Of a DNA stretch of 64,000 nucleotides, positions 55,038 through 63,336 are shown piece after piece. The notes beneath the pieces were generated by a model. It saw only the letters and a program-made list of their open reading frames with translations. It had not been told where the DNA came from and did no database searches. Position 1 is the stretch's first letter. Each line of letters opens with the position of its first letter. Both the position numbers and the translations under genes were made by a program. Source of the stretch: Leptotrichia sp. oral taxon 847 (GTDB taxonomy: Bacteria; Fusobacteriota; Fusobacteriia; Fusobacteriales; Leptotrichiaceae); the NCBI RefSeq assembly GCF_001553645.1, contig NZ_CP014231.1, forward strand, positions 1,612,001 through 1,676,000, read 5' to 3'.

Positions 55038-55202
55038 TCTATTCGAAGAGCAAATATTTTACAAAATTTATTACTTTAAAAGGACTTGTTTAGTAACTTT
55101 GATTTTTGAAAAAAATAAATAATCAAAAATTTTTTCTAGAAAAAATTATCAGAGGTTATAAACAAGTCTAAAACTAATTTTTGAGATGTGAAAGGGAAGA
55201 TT

Positions 55203-56441
55203 ATGGAGAATTTGTTGAATAAAACGCTGTATGATATTATAAATAGCAATCCAAAAATGTATGATTTTTTTATCGCAAATGGATTTGACAATCTTAAGAA
55301 TAAAAAAATGTTGCAAATTATGGGTAAAAATATAAAATTGGGAATGGCACTGAAGTCGAAAAAAATTAATCCAGAATTGTTTTTGGAAAAAGTTAATGCT
55401 TTTTTGGAAAAAGATGGGGATGTTGATATTTCTTTGGAAGAAAATAAAATTAGTGAGAATGAGGTTGACACACAAAAAGATGTTTTGATTGAAGGTGTTT
55501 TGCCTTGTCCGATTAGAATTCCGCTACTTGAAGGTATTAAAAAGTGGGTTGACGAACAAAATAAAAAAAATGATTATTTGGTTAAATATGAATTACAATC
55601 TGCTAATTTGGGACTTGATTGGATTATTGAAAAAGTGAAAACTGGGGATGTTAATAAAGTTCCTGATGTTTTGTTATCAGCTGGATTTGAACTTTTTTTT
55701 GATAAGAATTTGATGGGACAATATATGGAAAATGGAGTTTTTGAAACGCATTTAGAAAATATGAATAAAGATTTTTACAATGAAAATATTGATTTACATG
55801 ATCCTAAAAAAAGATATGCGATAATGGGAGTGGTTCCCGCGGTGTTTTTGGTAAATAAAACGGCTTTGAAAAATAGAAAAATACCGCAAACTTGGGATGA
55901 TATTTTAACTGATGAATTTGAAAATTCAGTTGCGCTTCCAATGGCAGATTTAGATTTGTTTAACGCTTTAATTGTGATGGTTTACAAAGAGTATGGAGAT
56001 GATGGAATTAAAAAGCTTGCAAAAGTTTACCAAAAAAATCTTCATCCAGCACAGATGGTGAAAACAAAAACAAAATCAAATGAAGCACCTGCAATAAGTA
56101 TCATACCTTACTTTTTTTCACAAATGGTAAATGGAGCAAGTGATCTAAAAGTTGTATGGCCAAAAGACGGAGCACTTTTAAGTCCAATTTTTATGATTAC
56201 AAAAAAAGAAAAAGCGGATAAAATTAAACCATTTTTAGATTTATTTTTATCAGAAAAAATTGGAAATTTATTTTCGGCAAATGGGAAATTTCCTACAACA
56301 AATCCAAATGTTGACAATCACTTGGAAAAAAGTCAAAATTTTAAGTGGGTTGGCTGGGATTTTATTTACAAGAATAACATAGGAGAAGTTATTAGAAACA
56401 GTGAAAAATTATTCAATGAGGAAATAAAAAAATATTTTTAA
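55203..56441 (+). CDS. DUF1858-like domain fused to a periplasmic-binding-protein fold, cytoplasmic
   Basis: 412 residues. The first ~60 residues (LLNKTLYDIINSNPKMYDFFIANGFDNLKN) resemble DUF1858, a domain also known as the hybrid-cluster-protein-associated domain, but without its Cys pair. From about 95 the protein looks like an ABC substrate-binding protein of the Fe3+/spermidine type (VLLSAGFELFFDKN, MGVVPAVFLVNKTALKNRKIPQTWDDILTDEFEN, ALPMADLDLFNALIVM, FKWVGWDF). It has no signal peptide or lipobox, so it should be cytosolic, odd for this fold. The ATG at 55203 is chosen over 55188 because AAAGGGAAG precedes it. First gene of a three-gene operon. Confidence 0.8.
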   Translation: MENLLNKTLYDIINSNPKMYDFFIANGFDNLKNKKMLQIMGKNIKLGMALKSKKINPELFLEKVNAFLEKDGDVDISLEENKISENEVDTQKDVLIEGVLPCPIRIPLLEGIKKWVDEQNKKNDYLVKYELQSANLGLDWIIEKVKTGDVNKVPDVLLSAGFELFFDKNLMGQYMENGVFETHLENMNKDFYNENIDLHDPKKRYAIMGVVPAVFLVNKTALKNRKIPQTWDDILTDEFENSVALPMADLDLFNALIVMVYKEYGDDGIKKLAKVYQKNLHPAQMVKTKTKSNEAPAISIIPYFFSQMVNGASDLKVVWPKDGALLSPIFMITKKEKADKIKPFLDLFLSEKIGNLFSANGKFPTTNPNVDNHLEKSQNFKWVGWDFIYKNNIGEVIRNSEKLFNEEIKKYF

Positions 56442-56459
56442 TAAAATTGGGAGAAAATT

Positions 56460-57161
56460 ATGAATTTAGTTATATTTTCAGGACCGCCGTCTTCAGGAAA
56501 AACAAGTGTTATCTTGAAAACGGTTGATGCACTAAAAAAACAAAAAATGTCAGTTGGTGTGGTAAAATTTGATTGTTTGTATACAGATGACGACAAACTT
56601 TATGAAAAAGCAGGAATTCCAGTGAAAAAAGGGATTTCGGGAGCTTTATGTCCAGATCACTTTTTTGTGTCAAACATCGAAGAAGTCGTGCAATGGGGAA
56701 AAAAGTTGGGGCTAGCAATTTTAATTACGGAATCTGCGGGTTTGTGTAACCGTTGCTCACCGTACATTAAAGATATAAAAGGAATCTGTGTAATTGATAA
56801 TTTGTCGGGAATTAATACGCCTAAAAAAATTGGTCCAATGTTGAAATCAGCTGACATTGTTATTATTACAAAAGGAGATATTGTTTCACAGGCGGAAAGG
56901 GAAGTTTTTGCATCAAGAGTTAATTCAGTAAATCCTACTGCGGTAACGATGCACGTAAATGGCTTGACTGGACAAGGAGCTTACGAATTGAGCACATTGC
57001 TGTATGAGAAAGAAAAAGAAATTGAGACAGTTCAAGGGAAAAAACTTAGATTTCCAATGCCATCAGCACTTTGTTCGTATTGCTTAGGTGAAACAAGAAT
57101 TGGTGAAAAATATCAAATGGGAAATGTCAGAAAAATGAATTTAGGTGATATGAATGAATAG
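56460..57161 (+). CDS. G3E-type P-loop GTPase (HypB/CobW-like)
   Basis: 233 residues. Walker A is GPPSSGKTS (Gly8-Ser16), then VVKFDCLYTDDD, a Cys motif ESAGLCNRCSPYI, DNLSGI, and a TKGD guanine-type loop (IITKGDIVSQAE). C-terminal C-S-Y-C-L-G pair. G3E GTPases insert metals or cofactors into enzymes (Ni, Co, Zn); the Cys pairs suit metal binding. It begins 18 bases after the binding-protein gene and overlaps the ATPase gene by 8 bases. The substrate cannot be told from sequence. Confidence 0.8.
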   Translation: MNLVIFSGPPSSGKTSVILKTVDALKKQKMSVGVVKFDCLYTDDDKLYEKAGIPVKKGISGALCPDHFFVSNIEEVVQWGKKLGLAILITESAGLCNRCSPYIKDIKGICVIDNLSGINTPKKIGPMLKSADIVIITKGDIVSQAEREVFASRVNSVNPTAVTMHVNGLTGQGAYELSTLLYEKEKEIETVQGKKLRFPMPSALCSYCLGETRIGEKYQMGNVRKMNLGDMNE

Positions 57162-58176
57162 AAATTTGGTCGATAGACTGACAATGAATGAATTATTGGA
57201 AAAATATCCATTTGCAGAAAATTTTTTTGTCGAAAACAATATAATTATTGAGGGTTATAAAGACAAAACTTTTAGTAATTTTTTGAAGATATTTACTGAG
57301 GAACAAAAAGAGGACATGGCGTTAGATACTGAAAAAATTGAGGAATCATTGATTGAGTATATTGAGCAGATGAAACTGTTTTTGGGGATGGAAGATGAAA
57401 CAGGAGTTGAAACACTGACAATTTTAGCAGGACAAGATAAAATGGGAAATGCGGAAGGTTTTGGGAAATTGGATATTCATAAATCAGAGGTAATTTCGAT
57501 TGTAGGTCCTACAGGTTCTGGAAAATCACGACTTTTGGCTGATATTGAGTGGACAGCGCAAAAAGATACACCAACTCAAAGAGAAATTTTGATTAATAAC
57601 CAATCACCTGATAAAAAGTGGAGATTTTCTTCAAACAATAAATTGGTCGCTCAATTATCGCAAAATATGAATTTTGTAATGGATTTATCTGTTAAGGAGT
57701 TTTTAGAATTGCATGCAAAAAGCCGAATGGTTGAAGATGTGGAAGCGGTAACTGAAAAAATAATTTTAGAAGCAAATAAATTGGCGGGCGAAAAATTTAA
57801 TTTGGATACAGCGATTACAGCTTTGAGCGGAGGACAGTCGAGAGCTTTAATGATAGCCGATACAGCAATTTTAAGTTCGTCACCAATCGTTTTAATTGAC
57901 GAAATAGAAAATGCCGGGATTGACAGGAAAAAAGCTTTGGAATTACTAGTTTCAGCGGATAAAATTGTTTTGATGGCAACTCACGATCCAACACTAGCTT
58001 TAATCGCAGATAAAAGGGTTATCATAAAAAATGGTGGAATTGCAAAAATTATAGAAACAAGTTCGGAAGAGAAAAAAATTTTAAAAGAATTGGAAAAAAT
58101 GGATGCAAAAATTCAAAAGATGAGAGCAGATTTGAGAAATGGGGAAATCTTGAAATTGGAAACTTTAAAATTATAA
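57154..58176 (+). CDS. Soluble ABC-type ATPase with a DUF1858-like N-terminus
   Basis: 340 residues. N-terminal 45 residues (TMNELLEKYPFAENFFVENN) again resemble DUF1858, a linker runs to about 105, then an ABC ATPase: Walker A GPTGSGKSRLL (about 118), Q-loop, signature LSGGQSRALM (about 224), Walker B IVLIDEIENAGI and the switch His in MATHDPTLAL. No membrane segment and no permease gene next to it. Start overlaps the GTPase stop by 8 bases (ATGAATGAATAG). It probably works as an ATPase on a soluble target rather than in import. Confidence 0.8.
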   Translation: MNRNLVDRLTMNELLEKYPFAENFFVENNIIIEGYKDKTFSNFLKIFTEEQKEDMALDTEKIEESLIEYIEQMKLFLGMEDETGVETLTILAGQDKMGNAEGFGKLDIHKSEVISIVGPTGSGKSRLLADIEWTAQKDTPTQREILINNQSPDKKWRFSSNNKLVAQLSQNMNFVMDLSVKEFLELHAKSRMVEDVEAVTEKIILEANKLAGEKFNLDTAITALSGGQSRALMIADTAILSSSPIVLIDEIENAGIDRKKALELLVSADKIVLMATHDPTLALIADKRVIIKNGGIAKIIETSSEEKKILKELEKMDAKIQKMRADLRNGEILKLETLKL

Positions 58177-58187
58177 ATTATAAATAA

Positions 58188-58228
58188 AAAAATATATTGC
58201 TAAAATTAAGTGCAATATATTTTTATTT
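58188..58228. terminator. Bidirectional terminator
   Basis: Perfect 13-bp stem AAAAATATATTGC / GCAATATATTTTT, 11-base loop, between the convergent ATPase and ybaK genes. Confidence 0.9.
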
Positions 58229-58237
58229 TAAAAACTT

Positions 58238-58732
58238 TTATTTTTCTTCAGTCATCACAAGTTCTGCAAGTTTTCCATCCACAACTTTTATCAATTCTTC
58301 AGTTTTAACTTCCATTTGAAGTCCTCGCTTTCCAGCGGAAACAACTATTTTATCAAACATTTTTGCTTCTGTATCAAAAAAAGTCTTGTATTTTTTCTTC
58401 ATTCCAACGGGAGAACATCCTCCACGAATGTAGCCAGTATTTTTTTCAAGCTCAGAAAGCGGAAGTAGATCAATATTTTTTTCACCACAGGCTTTTGCCA
58501 CTTTTTTTAAATCCAAATGTTTTTCACTTTGAATGACACAGACAAAAAGCTCTTTACTTTTCCCTTTTAGCACAATCGTCTTAAAAATTCTGTCGGCTAA
58601 TTCTGGAAAATGATTGCCAACTTCAGCTCCTATATGTTTATCTTCATTCCATTCATAAGTGTGAATATCATAATGAATTTTTTGTTTGTCCAAAATTCTA
58701 AGTGCATTTGTTTTCGGTATTTTATGTTTCAT
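58238..58732 (-). CDS. ybaK: YbaK-type Cys-tRNA(Pro)/Cys-tRNA(Cys) deacylase
   Basis: Hydrolyses mischarged Cys-tRNA(Pro). 164 residues with the family marks KTNALRILDKQKI, FKTIVLKGKSKELFV, LKKVAKACGEKN and GGCSPVGMKK, and the Lys near residue 55 used for catalysis. Single gene on the minus strand. The 200 bases upstream (58733-58931) are AT-rich with one GC-richer stretch near 58868-58890; no feature identified. Confidence 0.92.
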   Translation of the reverse strand: MKHKIPKTNALRILDKQKIHYDIHTYEWNEDKHIGAEVGNHFPELADRIFKTIVLKGKSKELFVCVIQSEKHLDLKKVAKACGEKNIDLLPLSELEKNTGYIRGGCSPVGMKKKYKTFFDTEAKMFDKIVVSAGKRGLQMEVKTEELIKVVDGKLAELVMTEEK

Positions 58733-58931
58733 ATTTGTCAGTCTCCTAATAATAAAATCTCTTATTTTTTATATTAATATTATAACAAAAACTTTTTTAT
58801 TTTTAAACAAAAAAATAATCTTCTACAATTGGTCTTTTACAAAAATGCACTATTTTTCTCTAAACAGGATGATGAGGGTGTCATTCTGGTTTGTTATGTT
58901 TTACTTACATCTTAACATCTCACTTTACTTT

Positions 58932-59339
58932 TCAATTTTCTACTAAACTTATTCTTTTTACTGCTAAGAAGAGATTTATAAAAAAACTAAAAAATATATA
59001 GATCACTATAAAAAATAAGCAATTAAAACCAGATGAAAAAATAGTAAAAGCTATCATACATATCAAAATATACATAATAAAATTAATTATATCTAAAATT
59101 AAACTAAATAAATTTAATTTTAAAGATAAACTCAATACTTCTTTGTTTTTACAATTGATGTATATTTTTTTACTTTTTCTTGAAAAAATAGCATATACAA
59201 TTTCTATTTTCTCATCCGTGTTTAAAATATTTTTAGTAATTTCAAAATTATATTTTAAATTATATTTTTCTTGATTAATCCATATCGTAATATAATCGTA
59301 ATTCATTAAAAAAATATTATTTTTTATTTTTAATTGCAT
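58932..59339 (-). CDS. Small membrane protein, putative toxin-tail partner
   Basis: 135 residues, not recognised. A beta-rich N-terminal half (YDYITIWINQEKYNLK, TDEKIEIVYAIFS) precedes two long hydrophobic helices (about 78-100 and 104-126). A paralogue lies at 60087-60485 (IWID-G-K-x-x-x-LK start). Each copy sits directly after a Lys-rich tail of an adhesin/toxin-like ORF, an arrangement typical of immunity genes. This is an inference from context. Confidence 0.5.
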   Translation of the reverse strand: MQLKIKNNIFLMNYDYITIWINQEKYNLKYNFEITKNILNTDEKIEIVYAIFSRKSKKIYINCKNKEVLSLSLKLNLFSLILDIINFIMYILICMIAFTIFSSGFNCLFFIVIYIFFSFFINLFLAVKRISLVEN

Positions 59340-59347
59340 AATAGTAT

Positions 59348-59452
59348 TTACCTTTTTCCTTTCTTTTTAAAAAGTTTCTCAATATCTTTTTTATGTCCTT
59401 TTAAATATTTCATTGCTTCGTTAGTAAGTCCTGTTAAATTGTAATCATGAGT
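59348..59452 (-). pseudogene. C-terminal fragment of a polymorphic-toxin-like protein
   Basis: An open frame of 34 codons, T-H-D-Y-N-L-T-G-L-T-N-E-A-M-K-Y-L-K-G-H-K-K-D, ending in F-K-K-K-G-K-R. There is no start codon or ribosome site; it begins next to an IS-end-like sequence at 59449-59476. It looks like the severed tail of a secreted effector. Parent domain cannot be named. Confidence 0.45.
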
Positions 59453-59476
59453 TTACACAAAATTTTGGACACTCTC
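59449..59476. mobile_element. Possible IS256-type terminal sequence remnant
   Basis: The text GTTTACACAAAATTTTGG followed by ACACTCTC resembles inverted-repeat ends of IS256-family elements as I remember them. It shares a 15-mer (one mismatch) with 62642-62656. No transposase is present between or beside them, so these would be solo remnants. Confidence 0.35.
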
Positions 59477-60028
59477 CCAAAAAAAACTATCAATCTTATT
59501 CTTTATTTCCATAATATCCTTAATTTCATCAACAATATAATTATCAGATAATATATCTTCGTAAGGCAAACTTATCATTATATCATCAACTATTTTTTTA
59601 TTTTTATATTTTTGGAAAAATATATCAATATTTCCATCATCAAACAAATATCTACCTGAATACTTATCTTCTTCATATTTAAAATCCAAATTTTTATTAT
59701 ACTTTCTCAAAATTTTTTTTATTTTGGAAAGAACGGTTCTTAAATCATCACCAATTTTTATATTTAGTCTTTCGTCTAAATATAATTTTTTTAATACAAA
59801 TGTTAAGAATTGACTTTCAGGAACACTAGTATCTTTAACCGAGAAAATTAATGAATACAGTATAGACAGCTCATCATAAAGTAATTTTATATCTAATGTT
59901 ATTTTATTAATATCCAATAGTATTTCTACATCTTTTGGGTAAGAAAAAATTTCAATAATTTTTTTTAATGAAATTTTATTTATTCCATTGATTCCTTGTG
60001 TTTTATTTAAAACATATTTTTTTCCCAT
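59453..60028 (-). CDS. Cytoplasmic protein, unknown, in the toxin zone
   Basis: 191 residues from the ATG at 60028, chosen because GGGAGAT precedes it (a longer in-frame form to 60121 overlaps the upstream gene). Charged and Leu/Ile-rich, e.g. LLDINKITLDIKLLYDELS. No signal peptide or membrane segment. Not a family I recognise. Its C-terminus (FFWESVQNFV) runs into the IS-end-like sequence, so the true end could be altered. Confidence 0.5.
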   Translation of the reverse strand: MGKKYVLNKTQGINGINKISLKKIIEIFSYPKDVEILLDINKITLDIKLLYDELSILYSLIFSVKDTSVPESQFLTFVLKKLYLDERLNIKIGDDLRTVLSKIKKILRKYNKNLDFKYEEDKYSGRYLFDDGNIDIFFQKYKNKKIVDDIMISLPYEDILSDNYIVDEIKDIMEIKNKIDSFFWESVQNFV

Positions 60029-60086
60029 TTTATCTCCCTCTCCCTCTACTATTCCCTCCTTCTTTACTAGCTTAAAATAAGTAATT

Positions 60087-60485
60087 CTATTTAATTTCTT
60101 TAACTTCAATTCCAATTCCAAAAAATAAAATCAAAAAATTTTGTAAAATTATAAAAATCATATATAAAATGATTAAATAAAAAATACTTATTTTTAATAA
60201 AATTAAAATTGAAATTATAAACATATTAACTATAATAATAGAAAATAGAGGTTTCATATTATTTATTATTTCTATTTCGATATTTTTATTTTCTGATAAA
60301 TTCAATATTAACTTTTTAGATTTAAAATATGTTGTAGAAAAATATAAAACATTATTTTTAATATTTTTTTTATTTATTTTTATTTCTGACTTTGGCTTTA
60401 ATTCAATAATTTTACCATCTATCCATATATTAATATTATGATATATCCCCATTCTCATTTTATCCTTTATTATTACATAGCACAT
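60087..60485 (-). CDS. Small membrane protein, paralogue of 58932-59339
   Basis: 132 residues: beta-rich start (YHNINIWIDGKIIELKPKSEI), then two adjacent hydrophobic segments (about 82-101 and 102-125). Its ATG overlaps the stop of the Lys-rich adhesin tail upstream (TAATG), hinting at toxin/immunity-type coupling. The shared Y-x-x-I-x-I-W-I-[ND] start with the 58932 gene shows the duplication. Function unknown; immunity role is inferred. Confidence 0.5.
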   Translation of the reverse strand: MCYVIIKDKMRMGIYHNINIWIDGKIIELKPKSEIKINKKNIKNNVLYFSTTYFKSKKLILNLSENKNIEIEIINNMKPLFSIIIVNMFIISILILLKISIFYLIILYMIFIILQNFLILFFGIGIEVKEIK

Positions 60486-60486
60486 T

Positions 60487-61053
60487 ATTTTTTACCTTTC
60501 TTTCCTTTAAATTTATTTCCTAATACATAAATTCCTAAATTAATACCGCCTTTTACAATTCACCTACTTCCGCTTTTGGTTCTAAATAAATTGCAATATC
60601 TCCAACATTAGTCTCCAGCTTGCTAGTATCGATCTTCCCATCAGATACATAAGTCATGCCTTGCTTACTATCCTTATATTTCTCCTTAAAGTAAGCATTT
60701 GCAGCGCTTCCTGTACTTTCAAGTACTCTTTCTTCAATTCCAGTCGCTATCTGTCTTCCTGCCACTCCATTTACAATATGACTCGCTTCTTCCGCAAGTG
60801 TTCCAATCAATCCTGCCTTTGTTGAGTTCCCTTCTGCATTTATGTTGCTTACTATCGTATGAACACCATCTTTTGAAATGTATGCTGTTCCGCCTTGTGC
60901 CTGCGTCCCCTGATAAGTTATGTTGTTTACGTTGTTGTAAGTTATACTTGAATTTTCATTCATTGGTTTCATTGTTGTAACTACAGCACCTTCAGTATGA
61001 GAGCTTGAATTAATTCTTGAACTTTTAAATCCAGCGTTTACTCTAATATTCAC
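60487..61053 (-). pseudogene. Fragment of a large hemagglutinin/CdiA-type adhesin
   Basis: The frame (60553-61053) carries SSRINSSSHTEGAVVTTM, ITYQGTQAQGGTAYISKDGV and GTLAEEASHIVNG, resembling the C-terminal region of filamentous-hemagglutinin-like exoproteins. It has no proper start. One base missing near 60555 would join it to a further tail (V-K-G-G-I-N-L-G-I-Y-V-L-G-N-K-F-K-G-K-K-G-K-K) that ends at 60487 overlapping the next ATG. So it is a 5'-deleted, frame-broken remnant. The EEASH text is like a degenerate zinc motif, but no HExxH is present. Confidence 0.6.
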
Positions 61054-61148
61054 TAGAGAAATTAAAAATTTTTCTAAAAATATTAATAAAATAGTGAAAA
61101 AATTTTTTATTTAATTATTCAAGATTTTAATTATCTTCTAATCAAAAA

Positions 61149-62411
61149 TTACATATATTGCTCTAAACTTTTTAAATACACTATCAAATCTTTAATTTCT
61201 TGATTTTGATATAAATTTTCATCTCCCACTAATTTAAACATATATCCTCTATACATTATCTCATAAATTATTGGATTTTTTATTTCTTTTTCATTAAACT
61301 TGATAATTTTAGGATTTTTTGATTTCGTCATTTTACTACTTGTGACATATTTTTTAGAATTTTCAAATTCTTTATCATCTATTTTATCTTTTGATATTGA
61401 TAATATCGCCTCTTTAGATAATTCTATTTTTTTTGACTTTTCTAAATTGACGTCTTCAAAAATAACTAAATTAATTCCTAATATTTTTTGAATTTTTTTT
61501 AAATTTATCACATTTTCATCACTTATATTAATTTTTGATATATTGTAATATGAATTATCTATAAAATTTTTACGATTAATTTGCATTCCTAGTGAATAAT
61601 TTTTTAATTTTATCTTATTTGATTTTTTATTATTCACTTCTTCAAAAGGTATATAAAATGCTGTTTTTGTTGAACATTGTCCATTATTTGAATGAATTTC
61701 CTCACCTTTGTAAGAATAGCATATATCATTTTGGGAATTCCAAGTAATATCTTTAAATTTTCTTTTTTCTTTTCTTGAAAAAATAATATTTTGTAAATTT
61801 GAAATAAAATCTTTTGCATTATTATCTAAATTTTCTCCTAATTTATTATCAAGAATAAAATTTTTATTTCCATAATCTACATCATATACTATATCAGAAG
61901 ATAAATTGTATTTAAAATAATCTGATGGTTTATTTCCTTCCATTATCCACCCTATAAAAGAATAAGGCGGAATTACATTTAATTCTTCATAGCTCATATT
62001 CATATACCGTATTTCATTATCTTTTACTATTTCTGGATTCAACTTGTCAAAAAATCTTTGCTTGGTTTTGGATAATTTATAAGTTTCTGTCTCTATCTCG
62101 TAAAGATTATAATTAATTTTTTTTGGATAAAATATTTCCACTAAACCATTTTCATAATAATCCAACATTATCGTAGTTGTTTCAAACATTTTTAATCGTT
62201 CTTCCGGCGATTTTGAACAATAATCATCATCATTGTCAGGAATTACTAGTCTACAAGTGAATACTAAAATTTCATCTGGCATGTATTTTAAACTATCTTT
62301 ACTTTTTGTTTTAATAGAAAATATTTTTTTACTTATCGTGTTATTGTTCTTAAAATTACCAAAAAGAAACACAGAAAAAATAAAATGTATAAAGATTAAA
62401 AGTATTTTCAT
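61149..62411 (-). CDS. Secreted protein, unknown
   Basis: 420 residues. Signal-peptide-like start (MKILLIFIHFIFSVFLFGNF), then a polar, Asn/Lys/Asp-rich chain with Cys in VFTCRLV, DDYCSKS, NDICYSYKG and NGQCSTKTA, perhaps two disulfides. Tyr and Ile rich. No recognised domain. It starts adjacent to the stop of an upstream fragment (TAAATG, 62412), suggesting that the region is a gene string with overlapping ends. In the minus-strand accessory zone. Confidence 0.6.
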   Translation of the reverse strand: MKILLIFIHFIFSVFLFGNFKNNNTISKKIFSIKTKSKDSLKYMPDEILVFTCRLVIPDNDDDYCSKSPEERLKMFETTTIMLDYYENGLVEIFYPKKINYNLYEIETETYKLSKTKQRFFDKLNPEIVKDNEIRYMNMSYEELNVIPPYSFIGWIMEGNKPSDYFKYNLSSDIVYDVDYGNKNFILDNKLGENLDNNAKDFISNLQNIIFSRKEKRKFKDITWNSQNDICYSYKGEEIHSNNGQCSTKTAFYIPFEEVNNKKSNKIKLKNYSLGMQINRKNFIDNSYYNISKINISDENVINLKKIQKILGINLVIFEDVNLEKSKKIELSKEAILSISKDKIDDKEFENSKKYVTSSKMTKSKNPKIIKFNEKEIKNPIIYEIMYRGYMFKLVGDENLYQNQEIKDLIVYLKSLEQYM

Positions 62412-62656
62412 TTATTTTCCTCCGTTTCTCTCAAAATAATCATGTAATTCTTCTAAAGTATCGAATTCTAGTCTGTATTCTTCCATATTGTCTCTGTAGT
62501 AAAACCTTCTATTTTCAGGTCTTTTCCCAAAATCTTGATCATTTACCATTTTTTCAAAAATTAAAGTAGTAGATTCATCCTGATAAAAAGGTTGAACTAT
62601 ATAAGCTGCTGATTTTAAAAAATATTTTGAGAATATCCATAATTCTGGACACTCTC
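62412..62656 (-). pseudogene. Severed C-terminal fragment of an unknown protein
   Basis: An open frame of about 80 codons, E-C-P-E-L-W-I-F-S-K-Y-F-L-K-S-A-A, then FYQDESTTLIFEKM and EEYRLEFDTLEELHDYFE, ending in GGK. The stop TAA is at 62412-62414, directly before the next ATG, and its last codons hold that gene's ribosome site (GGAGG). No start: the 5' end runs into the IS-end-like 15-mer at 62642-62656. Confidence 0.5.
62640..62656. mobile_element. Second IS-end-like remnant
   Basis: AATTCTGGACACTCTC, nearly the same as 59461-59476 and in the same orientation. No transposase is present. Confidence 0.3.
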
Positions 62657-62666
62657 AAATACTCTC

Positions 62667-63334
62667 TTACTCATTTATAAGTTCAAATTCTGGTCGTCTT
62701 ACATAATGCACAATTGACGGTAGTTTATCCTTAAATATTTCAATCACTTTTTCATAAAGTTCTTTATAATTTCCTGAAATTCCTATATTTGAACCAAAAT
62801 ATTTTATTTTTCTTGTTATAATTGCAATATTTTCTTTCGGTATAGTTGTATGTTTTATCTTTGGAACTGGATATTCTTCTTCATCGATTCTTTCTATAAT
62901 TCTTTCAACTTCAGATATTTTTCTTCTATTACCCTCTCTAAACATTTTTACTTTTAATTCGTTAGTTTTTTCGTCAATGAAATATAATTTCAAAGTTAAA
63001 TATTCTCCTTCAAGATTTATTCTACCATATAAAAAATCAAGAGTAGTATGGTCTGAAAAATAATCTCTTAAACTTTCCTCTTCCATAAATTTTTCATATA
63101 GCTGAGTTTTTTACTCATATCTCTAAATAAATCTTCTCTGACATAAACAAATATATTAACAGTAAAATATAAAATCATTTTTGAAGACATTCCATAATTT
63201 GGTGATTCGAATAAAATTTCCATATAGTCACCAGGTGGCATGTATTCATCATGAACTTTAGAATTATCCTCTTCTGAATAAGCAATCTGGCTAAAAAATA
63301 GCAAACAAATAAAAAAAACTTTTAAAAAAAACAT
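62667..63334 (-). pseudogene. Secreted protein, frame broken at an A6 run
   Basis: The 5' frame (63068-63334) has a signal peptide (MFFLKVFFICLLFFSQIAYS) and runs to KRKV; the 3' frame (62667-63086 and upstream to about 63110) continues K-T-Q-L-Y-E-K-F-M-E-E-E-S-L-R-D-Y-F. One extra A in the AAAAAA run near 63104-63109 would fuse them into a protein of about 220 residues with a beta-rich middle (GRINLEGEYLTLKLYF). Family unknown. Third homopolymer-linked break in this window. Confidence 0.6.
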
Positions 63335-63336
63335 TT

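Noticed and set aside
55136-55475. Minus-strand ORFs opposite the DUF1858-type gene
   Set aside because: Shadow frames of the + strand gene with no ribosome sites.
60780-60810. HExxH metalloprotease motif in the hemagglutinin fragment
   Set aside because: The text is EEASHIVNG, lacking the first His; no active protease can be claimed.
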